Notes under the pieces: generated by a model
Databases searched by the model: none
The model's input: the letters and a program-made list of their open reading frames with translations, nothing else
Told to the model about the DNA's origin: nothing
Origin: Microbacterium excoecariae
GTDB taxonomy: Bacteria; Actinomycetota; Actinomycetes; Actinomycetales; Microbacteriaceae
DNA length: 64,000 nt
Assembly: GCF_011326725.1 (NCBI RefSeq)
Contig: NZ_JAANCO010000001.1
Location: 992,001 to 1,056,000, forward strand
Direction of reading: 5' to 3'
Made by a program: the position numbers and the translations under genes
In this document: one piece after another, positions 17,242 through 25,549 of the stretch
Layout: each line of letters opens with the position of its first letter
How positions within the stretch are numbered: position 1 is the stretch's first letter

Positions 17242-18477
17242 ATGAGCGAAGAGCGCACGACCCCCGAGCCCTGGTCGGGCATGCAGTTCGGTCTCTTCTC
17301 GGTCAGCGACATCACGCGCGATCCCGTGACGGGGCGCACGCCGAGCGAAGCCGAGCGGATCCGCGACATCGTCACCATCGCGACGCACGCCGAGGAGGTC
17401 GGGCTCGACGTGTTCGCGATCGGCGAGCACCACAATCCGCCGTTCTTCTCGTCGTCGCCCACGACGACGCTCGCCTACATCGCGGCGCAGACAAAGCGCC
17501 TCATCCTGTCGACCGCGACGACGCTCATCACGACGAACGACCCGGTGAAGATCGCCGAGGACTACGCCATGCTGCAGCACCTCGCGGGCGGGCGGGTCGA
17601 CCTCGTGATGGGCCGCGGCAACACCGGCCCCGTGTATCCGTGGTTCGGGCAGGACATTCGCCAGGGCCTGCCGCTCGCGATCGAGAACTACGCGCTCCTG
17701 CACCGCCTGTGGCGCGAGGACGTCGTGGACTGGGAGGGCAAGTTCCGGTCGGCGCTGAACGGCTTCACCTCGACGCCGCGCCCCCTCGATGGCGTCCCCC
17801 CGTTCGTGTGGCACGGGTCCATTCGCACGCCGGAGATCGCCGAGCAGGCCGCCTACTACGGCGACGGGTTCTTCGCGAACAACATCTTCTGGCCGAAGGA
17901 GCACTACCAGCGCCTCATCGCCCTGTACCGGCAGCGCTTCGCACACTACGGTCATGGCACGCCGGAGCAGGCGATCGTCGGCCTCGGGGGGCAGGCGTTC
18001 ATGGCCAAGCGATCGCAGGACGCGGTCGAGAAGTTCCGCCCGTACTTCAACGCCGCCCCGGTCTACGGCAACGGGCCCGCGATGGAGGACTTCACCGAGA
18101 TGACGCCGCTCACGGTCGGATCCCCGCAGCAGGTGATCGACCGGTACGCGTCGATGCGCGAGACCTTCGGCGACTACCAGCGCCAGCTCTTCCTCGTCGA
18201 CCACGCGGGACTGCCGCTGAAGACGGTGCTCGAGCAGATCGACTTCCTGGGCCTCGAGGTCGTGCCGGTCCTGCGGCGGGAGCTGCAGTCGGCCCGGCCC
18301 GCGGCGACCCCCGACGCGCCGACGCATGCGGCGCGCGTGCGGGCCGCGTACGGCGACCGGGAGCCGCGCCAGTCCCGCCCGAACGCGAACCGCGGCGACA
18401 ACGTCACGGGCGGGTCCCCCTACCAGGACGCGCCCGCGCCGCAGGGGTCCGCGTTCGGAAAGGCCGCGGCGCGATGA
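17242..18477 (+). CDS. LLM-class flavin-dependent oxidoreductase (CE1758-like)
   Basis: A 411-residue luciferase-like monooxygenase, expected to use reduced FMN supplied by the partner encoded immediately downstream. Landmarks are GLDVFAIGEHHNPPF, SSSPTTTLAYIAAQT, the flavin-site HLAGGRVDLVMGRG and PFVWHGSIRTPE. The C-terminal 70 residues (from about 340) are polar, Pro/Arg-rich and probably disordered. A strong AAGGAGGA Shine-Dalgarno precedes the ATG. It overlaps the FMN reductase by ATGA, the arrangement of the Corynebacterium CE1758/CE1759 duo. The substrate of the pair is not known. Confidence 0.88.
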   Translation: MSEERTTPEPWSGMQFGLFSVSDITRDPVTGRTPSEAERIRDIVTIATHAEEVGLDVFAIGEHHNPPFFSSSPTTTLAYIAAQTKRLILSTATTLITTNDPVKIAEDYAMLQHLAGGRVDLVMGRGNTGPVYPWFGQDIRQGLPLAIENYALLHRLWREDVVDWEGKFRSALNGFTSTPRPLDGVPPFVWHGSIRTPEIAEQAAYYGDGFFANNIFWPKEHYQRLIALYRQRFAHYGHGTPEQAIVGLGGQAFMAKRSQDAVEKFRPYFNAAPVYGNGPAMEDFTEMTPLTVGSPQQVIDRYASMRETFGDYQRQLFLVDHAGLPLKTVLEQIDFLGLEVVPVLRRELQSARPAATPDAPTHAARVRAAYGDREPRQSRPNANRGDNVTGGSPYQDAPAPQGSAFGKAAAR

Positions 18478-19121
18478 GCGCTCCAGAGGCCCGCATCGCG
18501 GTCGTCTCGGCGGGGCTCGGAGAGCCGTCGTCTACACGGATGCTGGCGGATCGGATCGTCGCCGCCACCACGGCGGCTCTGGCCGAGCGCGGCGGCGCGG
18601 CGAGCGCCCGCGTGTTCGAGTTGCGGGACGTCGCGCACGACATCACGAACAACCTCCTCACGGGCTTCGCGCCGAAGCCGCTCGCGGAGCTGAACGCGGC
18701 CGTCGCAGAGGCGGACGCGCTCGTCGCCGTGACGCCCGTGTTCTCGACGAGCTACTCGGGCCTGTTCAAGAGCTGGGTCGACGTGCTCGACCGCGAGGCG
18801 CTCGTGGGAACGCCCGTGCTCCTGGCCGCCACGGCCGGCACGGCGCGCCACTCGCTCGCGATCGACTACGCGATGCGCCCGCTGTTCACCTACCTGCACG
18901 CCGAGCCGCTTTCGACCGGGGTCTTCGCGTCGAGCGACGACTGGGGCGCCCAGGCGGATCAGGTCGCGCCGCTCGCGAAGCGGATCGATCGCGCCGCGGC
19001 CGAGCTGGCCGATCGGCTGGCGGGCGCGGGGCGCACCGAGCGCACCGACCCCTTCAGCCCCGAGGCATACCTCGGCGGCGGGTCCTTCGAAGACCTCCTC
19101 GCGCACCCTCCGCGCGGCTGA
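18474..19121 (+). CDS. LLM-partnered NAD(P)H-dependent FMN reductase (CE1759-like)
   Basis: A 215-residue flavodoxin-fold reductase of the NADPH-dependent FMN reductase family. It shows the phosphate-binding loop VVSAGLGEPSSTRMLADRI near the N-terminus, VTPVFSTSYSGLFKSWVDVLDREAL in the middle, and AATAGTARHSLAIDYAMRPLF. It starts inside the stop codon of the oxidoreductase (ATGA), so translation is coupled and the two products are probably made in balance. The expected role is to supply FMNH2 to its partner. A G+C hairpin and tandem repeat follow. Confidence 0.87.
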   Translation: MSAPEARIAVVSAGLGEPSSTRMLADRIVAATTAALAERGGAASARVFELRDVAHDITNNLLTGFAPKPLAELNAAVAEADALVAVTPVFSTSYSGLFKSWVDVLDREALVGTPVLLAATAGTARHSLAIDYAMRPLFTYLHAEPLSTGVFASSDDWGAQADQVAPLAKRIDRAAAELADRLAGAGRTERTDPFSPEAYLGGGSFEDLLAHPPRG

Positions 19122-19143
19122 GCGCGCCCGGACCCTCGCCCCG

Positions 19144-19200
19144 GTGAACGCCGGGGGCGCGGGCCGTGAACGCCGGGGGCGAGCCGATGAACATCGGGCG
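19144..19200 (+). repeat. Three short direct repeats before the glycosyltransferase
   Basis: GTGAACGCCGGGGGCG occurs at 19144 and 19166, and a degenerate ATGAACATCGGGCG at 19187, giving spacings of 22 and 21 bp (two helical turns). The first copy can also pair with CCCCGG upstream as a hairpin. Either regulator binding sites or a terminator for the FMN reductase. Confidence 0.5.
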
Positions 19201-19253
19201 AAACCGGCCCGCTCGCGCCACGGGCCGCGCGGGCCGGGCGCGATCCTGGTCGC

Positions 19254-21221
19254 ATGCGAGTCGCGATCGTCGCGGAGAGCTACCTCCCGCACATGAACGG
19301 TGTCACCGGATCCGTGTTGCACGTCGCGCGGCACCTCGAGGATCTCGGGCACGAGGTGCTCGTCGTCGCCCCGAAGGCGCCGGGCCAGCCCGACGGCGTC
19401 GCGGGCGTCGACGTGCCCGCGCGGGCGCGCCTGATCGCCTCCGTGCCGCTGCCCAGCTACCCCGACGTGCGGGTCGCGCTCGCGCCGGTGCCGCAGCTCC
19501 GCCGCATCCTGCAGGAGTTCGCCCCCGACGTCGTGCACCTCGCCTCGCCGGCGGTTCTGGGCTGGCAGGGTCTCGTCGCGGCGGACGGGCTGGGGATTCC
19601 GACGGTCGCCGTGTACCAGACCGACGTGATCGCCTACACGGCGCGCTACGGGGTGCCGGCGGTGGCCGCCCTCGCCGAATCGCACATCGCGCGCCTGCAC
19701 CGCCGCGCGACCCTCTCACTCGTGCCCTCGTCGGCCGCCGAGCGACAACTCGCTGCCCTCGACGTCGACCGCCTGTGGCGATGGGGGCGCGGCGTCGATG
19801 CCGACCGCTTCTCGCCGGCGCGGCGCGACGAGGCGTGGCGCGAGCGCGTCGCCCCGGGCAGGCGGATCATCGGATACGTGGGCCGCCTCGCGCCCGAGAA
19901 GCAGGTCGAGGACCTGCGCGCGGTGGCGGACATCCCGGGCGCGCAGCTCGTCATCGTCGGCGACGGACCCGAGCGCGCGCGCCTTACGCGCGAGCTCCCG
20001 GGCGCCCACTTCGCGGGCTTCCTGTCGGGCGACGCGCTCGGCGCCGCGGTCGCGAGCTTCGACGTGTTCGTGCACCCGGGGGAATCGGAGACCTTCTGCC
20101 AGACCGTGCAGGAAGCGCTCGCGAGCGGCGTCCCCGTCGTGGCGACGGGCGCGGGCGGCCCCGTCGACCTCGTGCGGTCCTCGATCGACGGCTGGCTGTA
20201 CCCGCCGGGCGACCTCGACGACCTGCGCGCGCGCACGCGGGACCTCCTGGGTGACGAGGCCAAGCGCGCGTCGTTCGGGCGCGCGGCGCGCGCGAGCGTC
20301 GGGCCGCGCACGTGGCGCGCCCTCACGGAGCAGCTCGTCGATCACTACCGGGAGGCGGCGCGGCTCCGGCGCTTCGACGACAGCCTCATCGTCCGATCCG
20401 CGACCCGCCCGATCGCGCCCGTCGCGCCGGCCGCGCCGCCGGCGTGGCGGCGGTTCGTCGCCCTCGGCGACTCGCTGACCGAGGGGCTGTGCGACTCCTC
20501 GCGCATGGCGGCGGGGGAGTACCGCGGGTGGGCCGATCGCCTCGCGACGATGCTGGCCGAGAGCGCGGGCGGAGATTTCCGCTACGCCAACCTCGCGGTG
20601 CGCTCGCGGCGGACCCGCGACCTCACGGCCGAGCAGGTGCCCGCGGCGCTCGCGATGTCGCCCGACCTCGTGGCGGTGTTCATGGGGTCCAACGACCTCG
20701 TCGGGCACATCGCGGATCCCGTCGAGACGGCGGCCGAGCTCGAGCGCAACGTGGCGGACCTGCGCGCCGGTGGCGCGGACGTGCTCCTCGTCACGCCCTT
20801 TCTCCCGCGCCGGGCCGCGGTGCGCGTGTTCGCCGGTCGGTTCGCACGCTTCGCGCACGAGCTGCGCCGCATCGCGCGGGCGCACGGGTGCTATCTCGTG
20901 GACGTCGAGGCGCTGCCCGAGCTCTCGGACCTCGAGATGTTCGCCGCCGACAAGGTGCACCTCGCCTCGCGCGGGCACCGCCTGCTGTCGTACCGGGCCG
21001 CCGAGGTGTTGGGGATTCCGGACGCGTCGCGCCTCGGCGAGCTCGACGACGCGTTCCACACGGAGGACGACCCGGCCTCCGGTGCGTGGCTCACCCGCCA
21101 CGCGCTCCCGTGGATCTGGCGCCGGCTGCACGGGCGCACGGCCGGCGACGGCCTCGTCGCCAAGCACAGCGACTATGTCGTGGTGCCGGGGCGCGGATCC
21201 CGCGAGCCCGCGGAGTCGTAG
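19254..21221 (+). CDS. Glycosyltransferase family 4 fused to an SGNH/GDSL hydrolase
   Basis: A 655-residue two-domain protein. Residues 1-375 are a GT-B, GT4 glycosyltransferase resembling actinobacterial GDP-mannose-dependent mannosyltransferases (ESYLPHMNGVTGSVLHV, IGYVGRLAPEKQVEDL, and the C-terminal E-x7-E region in PGESETFCQTVQEALASG). Residues 395-600 are an SGNH hydrolase: GDSLTEG (Ser407), GSND, and DKVH (Asp566, His569). Block II reads NLAVRSRR, with Ser where the oxyanion-hole Gly is usual. No signal peptide or transmembrane helix, so it acts at the cytosolic face, perhaps on a mannolipid. Start: GATCCT 6 bp upstream is a degenerate leaderless box. Confidence 0.85.
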   Translation: MRVAIVAESYLPHMNGVTGSVLHVARHLEDLGHEVLVVAPKAPGQPDGVAGVDVPARARLIASVPLPSYPDVRVALAPVPQLRRILQEFAPDVVHLASPAVLGWQGLVAADGLGIPTVAVYQTDVIAYTARYGVPAVAALAESHIARLHRRATLSLVPSSAAERQLAALDVDRLWRWGRGVDADRFSPARRDEAWRERVAPGRRIIGYVGRLAPEKQVEDLRAVADIPGAQLVIVGDGPERARLTRELPGAHFAGFLSGDALGAAVASFDVFVHPGESETFCQTVQEALASGVPVVATGAGGPVDLVRSSIDGWLYPPGDLDDLRARTRDLLGDEAKRASFGRAARASVGPRTWRALTEQLVDHYREAARLRRFDDSLIVRSATRPIAPVAPAAPPAWRRFVALGDSLTEGLCDSSRMAAGEYRGWADRLATMLAESAGGDFRYANLAVRSRRTRDLTAEQVPAALAMSPDLVAVFMGSNDLVGHIADPVETAAELERNVADLRAGGADVLLVTPFLPRRAAVRVFAGRFARFAHELRRIARAHGCYLVDVEALPELSDLEMFAADKVHLASRGHRLLSYRAAEVLGIPDASRLGELDDAFHTEDDPASGAWLTRHALPWIWRRLHGRTAGDGLVAKHSDYVVVPGRGSREPAES

Positions 21222-21243
21222 GCCCCCGCGCGGGCGCCGCTGA

Positions 21244-21249
21244 TAGGGT
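21244..21249 (+). promoter_or_regulatory. -10 box of pnp
   Basis: TAGGGT about 175 bp upstream of pnp. The predicted RNA begins near a GGGCACG-C-CGTGCCC hairpin (21256-21270). Confidence 0.5.
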
Positions 21250-21285
21250 GGATCCGGGCACGCCGTGCCCGCAACTGAACACGAT

Positions 21286-21420
21286 CGAAGAGCTGACGGG
21301 GAGCTGGTCCCTAGAAGTGATCTCCCGGCGCGTCCGGTGGGTTTCTCCTGGTGGCCAGCACGAACCTCCTCGTCGCTCGCCCCGCCCGCATGCGCGGGCC
21401 GCAACGCACAAAGGAGAGAC
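21286..21420 (+). ncRNA. Actino-pnp-like structured leader
   Basis: A leader of roughly 165 nt precedes pnp. Its centre (GGGAGCTGGTCCC, AGAAGTGATCTCCC, GGTGGGTTTCTCCTGGTGG) resembles the conserved Actino-pnp motif described upstream of polynucleotide phosphorylase genes in Actinobacteria. Likely a cis-acting site for feedback on pnp mRNA. The assignment is from memory of the motif, and the boundaries are approximate. Confidence 0.6.
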
Positions 21421-21423
21421 CTC

Positions 21424-23679
21424 GTGGAAGGTCCTGAAATCACCGCAGCCGAGGCCGTTCTGGACAACGGCCGCTTCGGCACCCGCACGATCCGGTTCGA
21501 GACCGGCCGCCTCGCGCAGCAGGCGCAGGGCGCCGTCGCCGCGTACCTCGACGAGGAGACGATGCTCCTGTCGGCGACGAGCGCTGGCAAGCACCCGCGC
21601 GAGGGCTTCGACTTCTTCCCCCTGACGGTGGACGTCGAGGAGCGCTCGTACGCCGCGGGCAAGATCCCCGGCTCGTTCTTCCGTCGCGAGGGTCGTCCCT
21701 CGACCGAGGCGATCCTCGTCTGCCGCCTCATCGACCGCCCGCTGCGCCCGTCCTTCGTGGGCGGCCTGCGCAACGAGGTGCAGATCGTCGTGACCGTGCT
21801 CTCGATCGCGCCGGGCGAGTTTTATGACGCCCTCGCGATCAACGCCGCGAGCGCGTCGACCCAGATCTCGGGCCTGCCGTTCTCGGGCCCGATCGCCGGC
21901 GTGCGCCTCGCGCTCATCCCGGGCATGGGGCAGCACGACGACCAGTGGGTCGCGTTCCCGACGGCCGCGCAGCTCGAGGAGGCCGTGTTCGACCTCATGG
22001 TGGCGGGCCGCGTGCTCGACAACGGCGAGGTCGCGATCATGATGGTCGAGGCCGAGGCGACCGAGCACAGCTGGAACCTCATCAAGGGCGGCGCGACCAA
22101 GCCCAACGAGGAGATCGTCGCGGGCGGCCTCGAGGCCGCGAAGCCCTTCATCACGCAGCTCGTGAAGGCGCAGGCCGAGATGGCCGCGCAGTCGTCGAAG
22201 GCGCCCATCGAGTTCCCCGTGTTCCCGCCCTACGCCGACGAGACGTTCGCCGTCGTGAACGGCGAGGCGCTCGGCGAGCTCGAGAAGATCTACCAGATCG
22301 CCGACAAGCAGGAGCGTCAGGACGCCGACGACGCGCTCAAGGCGCGCGTCAAGGAGACCGTCGCGGCGAAGGTCGAGGCGGGCGAGCTGCCCGCCTCCGC
22401 GAACGGCGAGGTGTCCGCGGCCTACAAGTCCGTCACGAAGGCCGTCGTGCGCGGTCGGATCCTCACGGAGGGGGCGCGCATCGACGGCCGCGGGCTGGCG
22501 GACATCCGCCCGCTCGACGCCGAGGTGCAGGTCATCCCGCGCGTGCACGGATCCGCGATCTTCCAGCGCGGAGAGACGCAGATCATGGGCGTGACGACGC
22601 TGAACATGCTCAAGATGGAGCAGCAGATCGACTCGCTGTCGCCCACGACGAGCAAGCGCTACATGCACCACTACAACTTCCCGCCCTACTCGACGGGTGA
22701 GACGGGCCGCGTCGGCAGCCCGAAGCGCCGCGAGATCGGCCACGGCTTCCTCGCCGAGCGCGCGCTCGTCCCGGTCCTGCCCTCGCGCGAGGAGTTCCCC
22801 TACGCGATCCGCCAGGTCTCCGAGGCGCTCGGCTCGAACGGCTCGACCTCGATGGGCTCGGTCTGCGCCTCGACGCTGTCGCTCCTGAACGCCGGTGTGC
22901 CGCTGCGCGCGCCCGTCGCGGGCATCGCGATGGGCCTCGTGTCGGAGGACGTCGACGGTGAGACCCGCTACGCGGCCCTCACCGACATCCTCGGCGCCGA
23001 GGACGCGCTGGGCGACATGGACTTCAAGGTCGCCGGCACGAGCGAGTTCGTCACGGCCCTGCAGCTCGACACGAAGCTCGACGGCATCCCGTCGTCGGTG
23101 CTCGCGGGCGCCCTCACGCAGGCCAAGGACGCGCGCCTGCGCATCCTCGACGTGCTGAACGCCGCGATCGACGCCCCCGACGAGATGGCGCCGACGGCGC
23201 CGCGCGTCATCAGCGTCCAGATCCCGGTCGACAAGATCGGCGAGCTGATCGGCCCGAAGGGCAAGACGATCAACGGAATCCAGGACGAGACGGGCGCGAC
23301 CATCTCGATCGAGGACGACGGCACCGTCTACATCGGCGCGACCGACGGCCCGACGGCGGAGGCCGCTCGCGCGCAGGTCAACGCCATCGCGAACCCGACG
23401 AACCCCGAGGTCGGCGAGCAGTACCTCGGCACGGCGGTGAACATCGCCAAGTTCGGCGTGTTCGTCTCGCTCCTGCCGGGCAAGGACGGCCTGCTGCACG
23501 TCACCGAGCTGCGCAAGCTCAACGGCGGCAAGCGCGTCGAGAACATCGAGGACGTCGTCTCGGTCGGCCAGAAGATCCTCGTGAAGATCTCGAAGGTCGA
23601 CGACCGCGGCAAGCTCTCGCTCGAGCTCGTCGAGGAGAACGGCGCCCCGGCCGCCGAGGAGGAGGCCGCGGAGGCCTGA
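21424..23679 (+). CDS. pnp: Polyribonucleotide nucleotidyltransferase (PNPase)
   Basis: Phosphorolytic 3'-5' exoribonuclease and RNA polymerase of the degradosome. The 751 residues contain the two RNase PH domains (about 1-225 and 330-560) with the alpha-helical linker, then KH ([18 protein letters not shown] near 600) and S1 ([28 protein letters not shown], about 665-735). Catalytic-core segments [23 protein letters not shown] and [15 protein letters not shown] are intact. GTG start with an AAAGGAGAG Shine-Dalgarno. A structured leader and a strong hairpin downstream make it a monocistronic unit. Confidence 0.97.
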   Translation: MEGPEITAAEAVLDNGRFGTRTIRFETGRLAQQAQGAVAAYLDEETMLLSATSAGKHPREGFDFFPLTVDVEERSYAAGKIPGSFFRREGRPSTEAILVCRLIDRPLRPSFVGGLRNEVQIVVTVLSIAPGEFYDALAINAASASTQISGLPFSGPIAGVRLALIPGMGQHDDQWVAFPTAAQLEEAVFDLMVAGRVLDNGEVAIMMVEAEATEHSWNLIKGGATKPNEEIVAGGLEAAKPFITQLVKAQAEMAAQSSKAPIEFPVFPPYADETFAVVNGEALGELEKIYQIADKQERQDADDALKARVKETVAAKVEAGELPASANGEVSAAYKSVTKAVVRGRILTEGARIDGRGLADIRPLDAEVQVIPRVHGSAIFQRGETQIMGVTTLNMLKMEQQIDSLSPTTSKRYMHHYNFPPYSTGETGRVGSPKRREIGHGFLAERALVPVLPSREEFPYAIRQVSEALGSNGSTSMGSVCASTLSLLNAGVPLRAPVAGIAMGLVSEDVDGETRYAALTDILGAEDALGDMDFKVAGTSEFVTALQLDTKLDGIPSSVLAGALTQAKDARLRILDVLNAAIDAPDEMAPTAPRVISVQIPVDKIGELIGPKGKTINGIQDETGATISIEDDGTVYIGATDGPTAEAARAQVNAIANPTNPEVGEQYLGTAVNIAKFGVFVSLLPGKDGLLHVTELRKLNGGKRVENIEDVVSVGQKILVKISKVDDRGKLSLELVEENGAPAAEEEAAEA

Positions 23680-23694
23680 CCCTCGCGCACGGGC

Positions 23695-23730
23695 GGCGGC
23701 CCGGCGTCCCTCTCGGGGCGCCGGGCCGCC
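23695..23730 (+). terminator. Intrinsic terminator of pnp
   Basis: GGCGGCCCGGCG (23695-23706) pairs with CGCCGGGCCGCC (23719-23730). Confidence 0.8.
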
Positions 23731-23814
23731 GTCGTGTTGTTCGTGACCGAACCGTGACCGGGCGGGTTCCGCCGCGGTCCCGGAATGCGGTGGGATGGTG
23801 TCCAGGGGGAAAAC

Positions 23815-24849
23815 ATGACGCTGCAGGACGACGACACGCCGGCTCTGGCGCAGGCCACGCGCCGCGCACCGGCGGCGGGCGCGCTCGCGCCGTCCGCGGA
23901 GGCCCTCGCGCCGCACCCCTCGGCGCCCCTCCCCGAGGTCGGACCGCCGCTCGGCGCCGGCGTGCGGCGCGCGCTGGGGCGCACGGGGATCGACGTCTTC
24001 CCCCTCGTGCTCGGCACCGCCGGGTTCCAGACCCTTCCGGATCCGCGCGAGGCCACCGCCCTGCTCGACCGGTACGCGCAGGCGGGCGGTAACGCGATCC
24101 AGGTCGCCGAGGCCGAGGGCGATCCCGCGCCCGACCTCGTGGGCGGCTGGATTCGGGGTCGCGGTCTGGACGGCGAGCTGGTCGTGGCGGCGCGCGTGAG
24201 CGCCGCGGTGGGCGCCGCGAACGACGCCGACCGCATCCTCCAGGCGGTCGAGCGCGTGATCGCGCGCCTGACGGTCTCGCGCATCGACGTCCTCGTCCTC
24301 GACCTGTCTCGGTCTGTTCCCGGCCCGGCGGCGCTCGAGGAGACCCTCGCGGTGGCCGAGCGGATCCTCCAGGCGGGCCTCGCGCGCTCGATCGGCGCGC
24401 GCGGGCTGGCCGGCCCCGGCCTCATCGAGGCGCGGGTGCTCGCATCGGCCGGCTATCCGCGCATCGACGTCGTCGACGTCGCGTATGGGCTGGGGGCGCG
24501 CGCCCCGTTCGAGGAGACCGTCGCCCCCATCGCCCTGCCGCAGAAGGTCGCGGCGGTGACCTCGCTCGCGGTCCCGCGCGGGCTGCTCGAGGCCCCCGCC
24601 CGCGCGCGCGGTGTGCGCCGCGTCGTCGGTGGACGCAGCCGCCTCCGGCGGGCGCTCGACGCGGCCGCGGTCGAGGCTGGCACGACCGCCGCCGGCGTCG
24701 CCCTCGCCTGGGCGCTCGCGCAGCCCGGCGTGGCCGCGGCCGCCGTCGACGTCGTGGTGCCGCGCCACGTCGACGAACTCGCCGCAGCCCTCGCGGTCGA
24801 TCTGAACCGGGCACAGGTGTCGCGGCTCGATCGCGCGGCCGCGCGATAG
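23815..24849 (+). CDS. Degenerate aldo/keto reductase homologue (probable pseudoenzyme)
   Basis: A 344-residue protein with an aldo/keto reductase TIM barrel: start of the fold at RRALGRTGIDVFPLVLGT (about 51-68), paired helices, and the C-terminal VALAWALAQPGVAAAAVDVVVP signature. All four catalytic positions appear replaced: DTAxxYG reads QVAEAEG (Asp to Gln96, Tyr to Glu101), the TK lysine is Arg127, and the LxH histidine is Asp163. The frame is intact and codon use normal, so it is not a broken gene. It probably binds a cofactor or partner rather than reducing carbonyls. The N-terminal 50 residues are a low-complexity Ala/Pro tail. Start chosen at the ATG behind AGGGGGA. Confidence 0.75.
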   Translation: MTLQDDDTPALAQATRRAPAAGALAPSAEALAPHPSAPLPEVGPPLGAGVRRALGRTGIDVFPLVLGTAGFQTLPDPREATALLDRYAQAGGNAIQVAEAEGDPAPDLVGGWIRGRGLDGELVVAARVSAAVGAANDADRILQAVERVIARLTVSRIDVLVLDLSRSVPGPAALEETLAVAERILQAGLARSIGARGLAGPGLIEARVLASAGYPRIDVVDVAYGLGARAPFEETVAPIALPQKVAAVTSLAVPRGLLEAPARARGVRRVVGGRSRLRRALDAAAVEAGTTAAGVALAWALAQPGVAAAAVDVVVPRHVDELAAALAVDLNRAQVSRLDRAAAR

Positions 24850-24885
24850 GCTGGAGGGGCAAGGGAGCGTATTCGTACCGCGCCC

Positions 24886-25521
24886 ATGCCCTTTTCGACA
24901 TCGACGAAGCGAACGGCTGTGACGCACTACATCTACCTTGTCCGCCACGGCGAGCATCAGCACGCAGAGCACGGGCTCGAGGATGGTCCGCTCTCCCCGC
25001 GCGGCGTGCGGCAGGCGGCGCTCCTGGCCGATCGCCTGTCGGGGATCCCGCTCGACGCCGTGTGGCACTCGCCCCTCGTGCGCGCTGCCGAGACGGCGCG
25101 GATCCTCGCCGAACGGATGCCCGCCATCGACCCGCAGCCCCACGCGCTCCTGTTCGACTGCGTGCCGACGGGGATGACGGAGGAGACGCCCGCGGTCTTC
25201 GAGCCGTTTTTCGGCGGGATCAGCGAGGCCGAGATCGAGGCCGGGACAGCGCAGATGGCCGACGCGGTCGGGGAGTTCCTCGTGCGCAAGCCGGGCGACG
25301 TGCACGAGCTCATCATCACGCACAACGCGGTCATCGCCTGGTTCGTGCGCGAGGTTCTCGGTGCCGCGGAGTGGCGCTGGATGACCCTCAACCAGGCGAA
25401 CTGCGGGCTGACCGTCCTCGCGCAGAAGCAGGGCCGCCCCTGGAGCCTCGTGAGCCACAACGACGCGGCGCACCTGCCGTTCGAGCTGCGCACGGGCCTG
25501 CCGGAGGCGCCGCCCGTGTGA
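24886..25521 (+). CDS. Histidine phosphatase family protein
   Basis: A phosphoglycerate-mutase-like phosphatase of 211 residues. The catalytic RHG motif is in YIYLVRHGEH (about 16-25), followed by LSPRGVRQAALLADRL, WHSPLVRAAETA with the second Arg, and the second histidine in ELIITHNAVIAWFV. Substrate unknown. The promoter is probably TAGGCT (24847-24852), which uses the TAG stop of the preceding gene. The purine tract AAGGGAG is rather far (about 18 bp) from the ATG; an in-frame GTG at 24919 just before the fold is an alternative start. Confidence 0.85.
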   Translation: MPFSTSTKRTAVTHYIYLVRHGEHQHAEHGLEDGPLSPRGVRQAALLADRLSGIPLDAVWHSPLVRAAETARILAERMPAIDPQPHALLFDCVPTGMTEETPAVFEPFFGGISEAEIEAGTAQMADAVGEFLVRKPGDVHELIITHNAVIAWFVREVLGAAEWRWMTLNQANCGLTVLAQKQGRPWSLVSHNDAAHLPFELRTGLPEAPPV

Positions 25522-25536
25522 GCGCGGCGGGATCCG

Positions 25537-25542
25537 TAGGAT
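25537..25542 (+). promoter_or_regulatory. -10 box of dapB (leaderless)
   Basis: TAGGAT with a 7-bp gap to the ATG at 25550. The other candidate ATG (25541) overlaps the box itself and is therefore excluded. Confidence 0.65.
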
Positions 25543-25549
25543 GGGTGTC

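Noticed and set aside
17202..19121. A 639-codon frame starting at the leaderless-type ATG 17202
   Set aside because: It is out of frame with the LLM oxidoreductase for 1.2 kb and only becomes protein-like where it coincides with the FMN reductase, which has its own ATGA-coupled start.
25541..25549. ATG at 25541 as dapB start
   Set aside because: Its AT forms the end of the TAGGAT -10 box, so a transcript from this promoter would not contain this codon.
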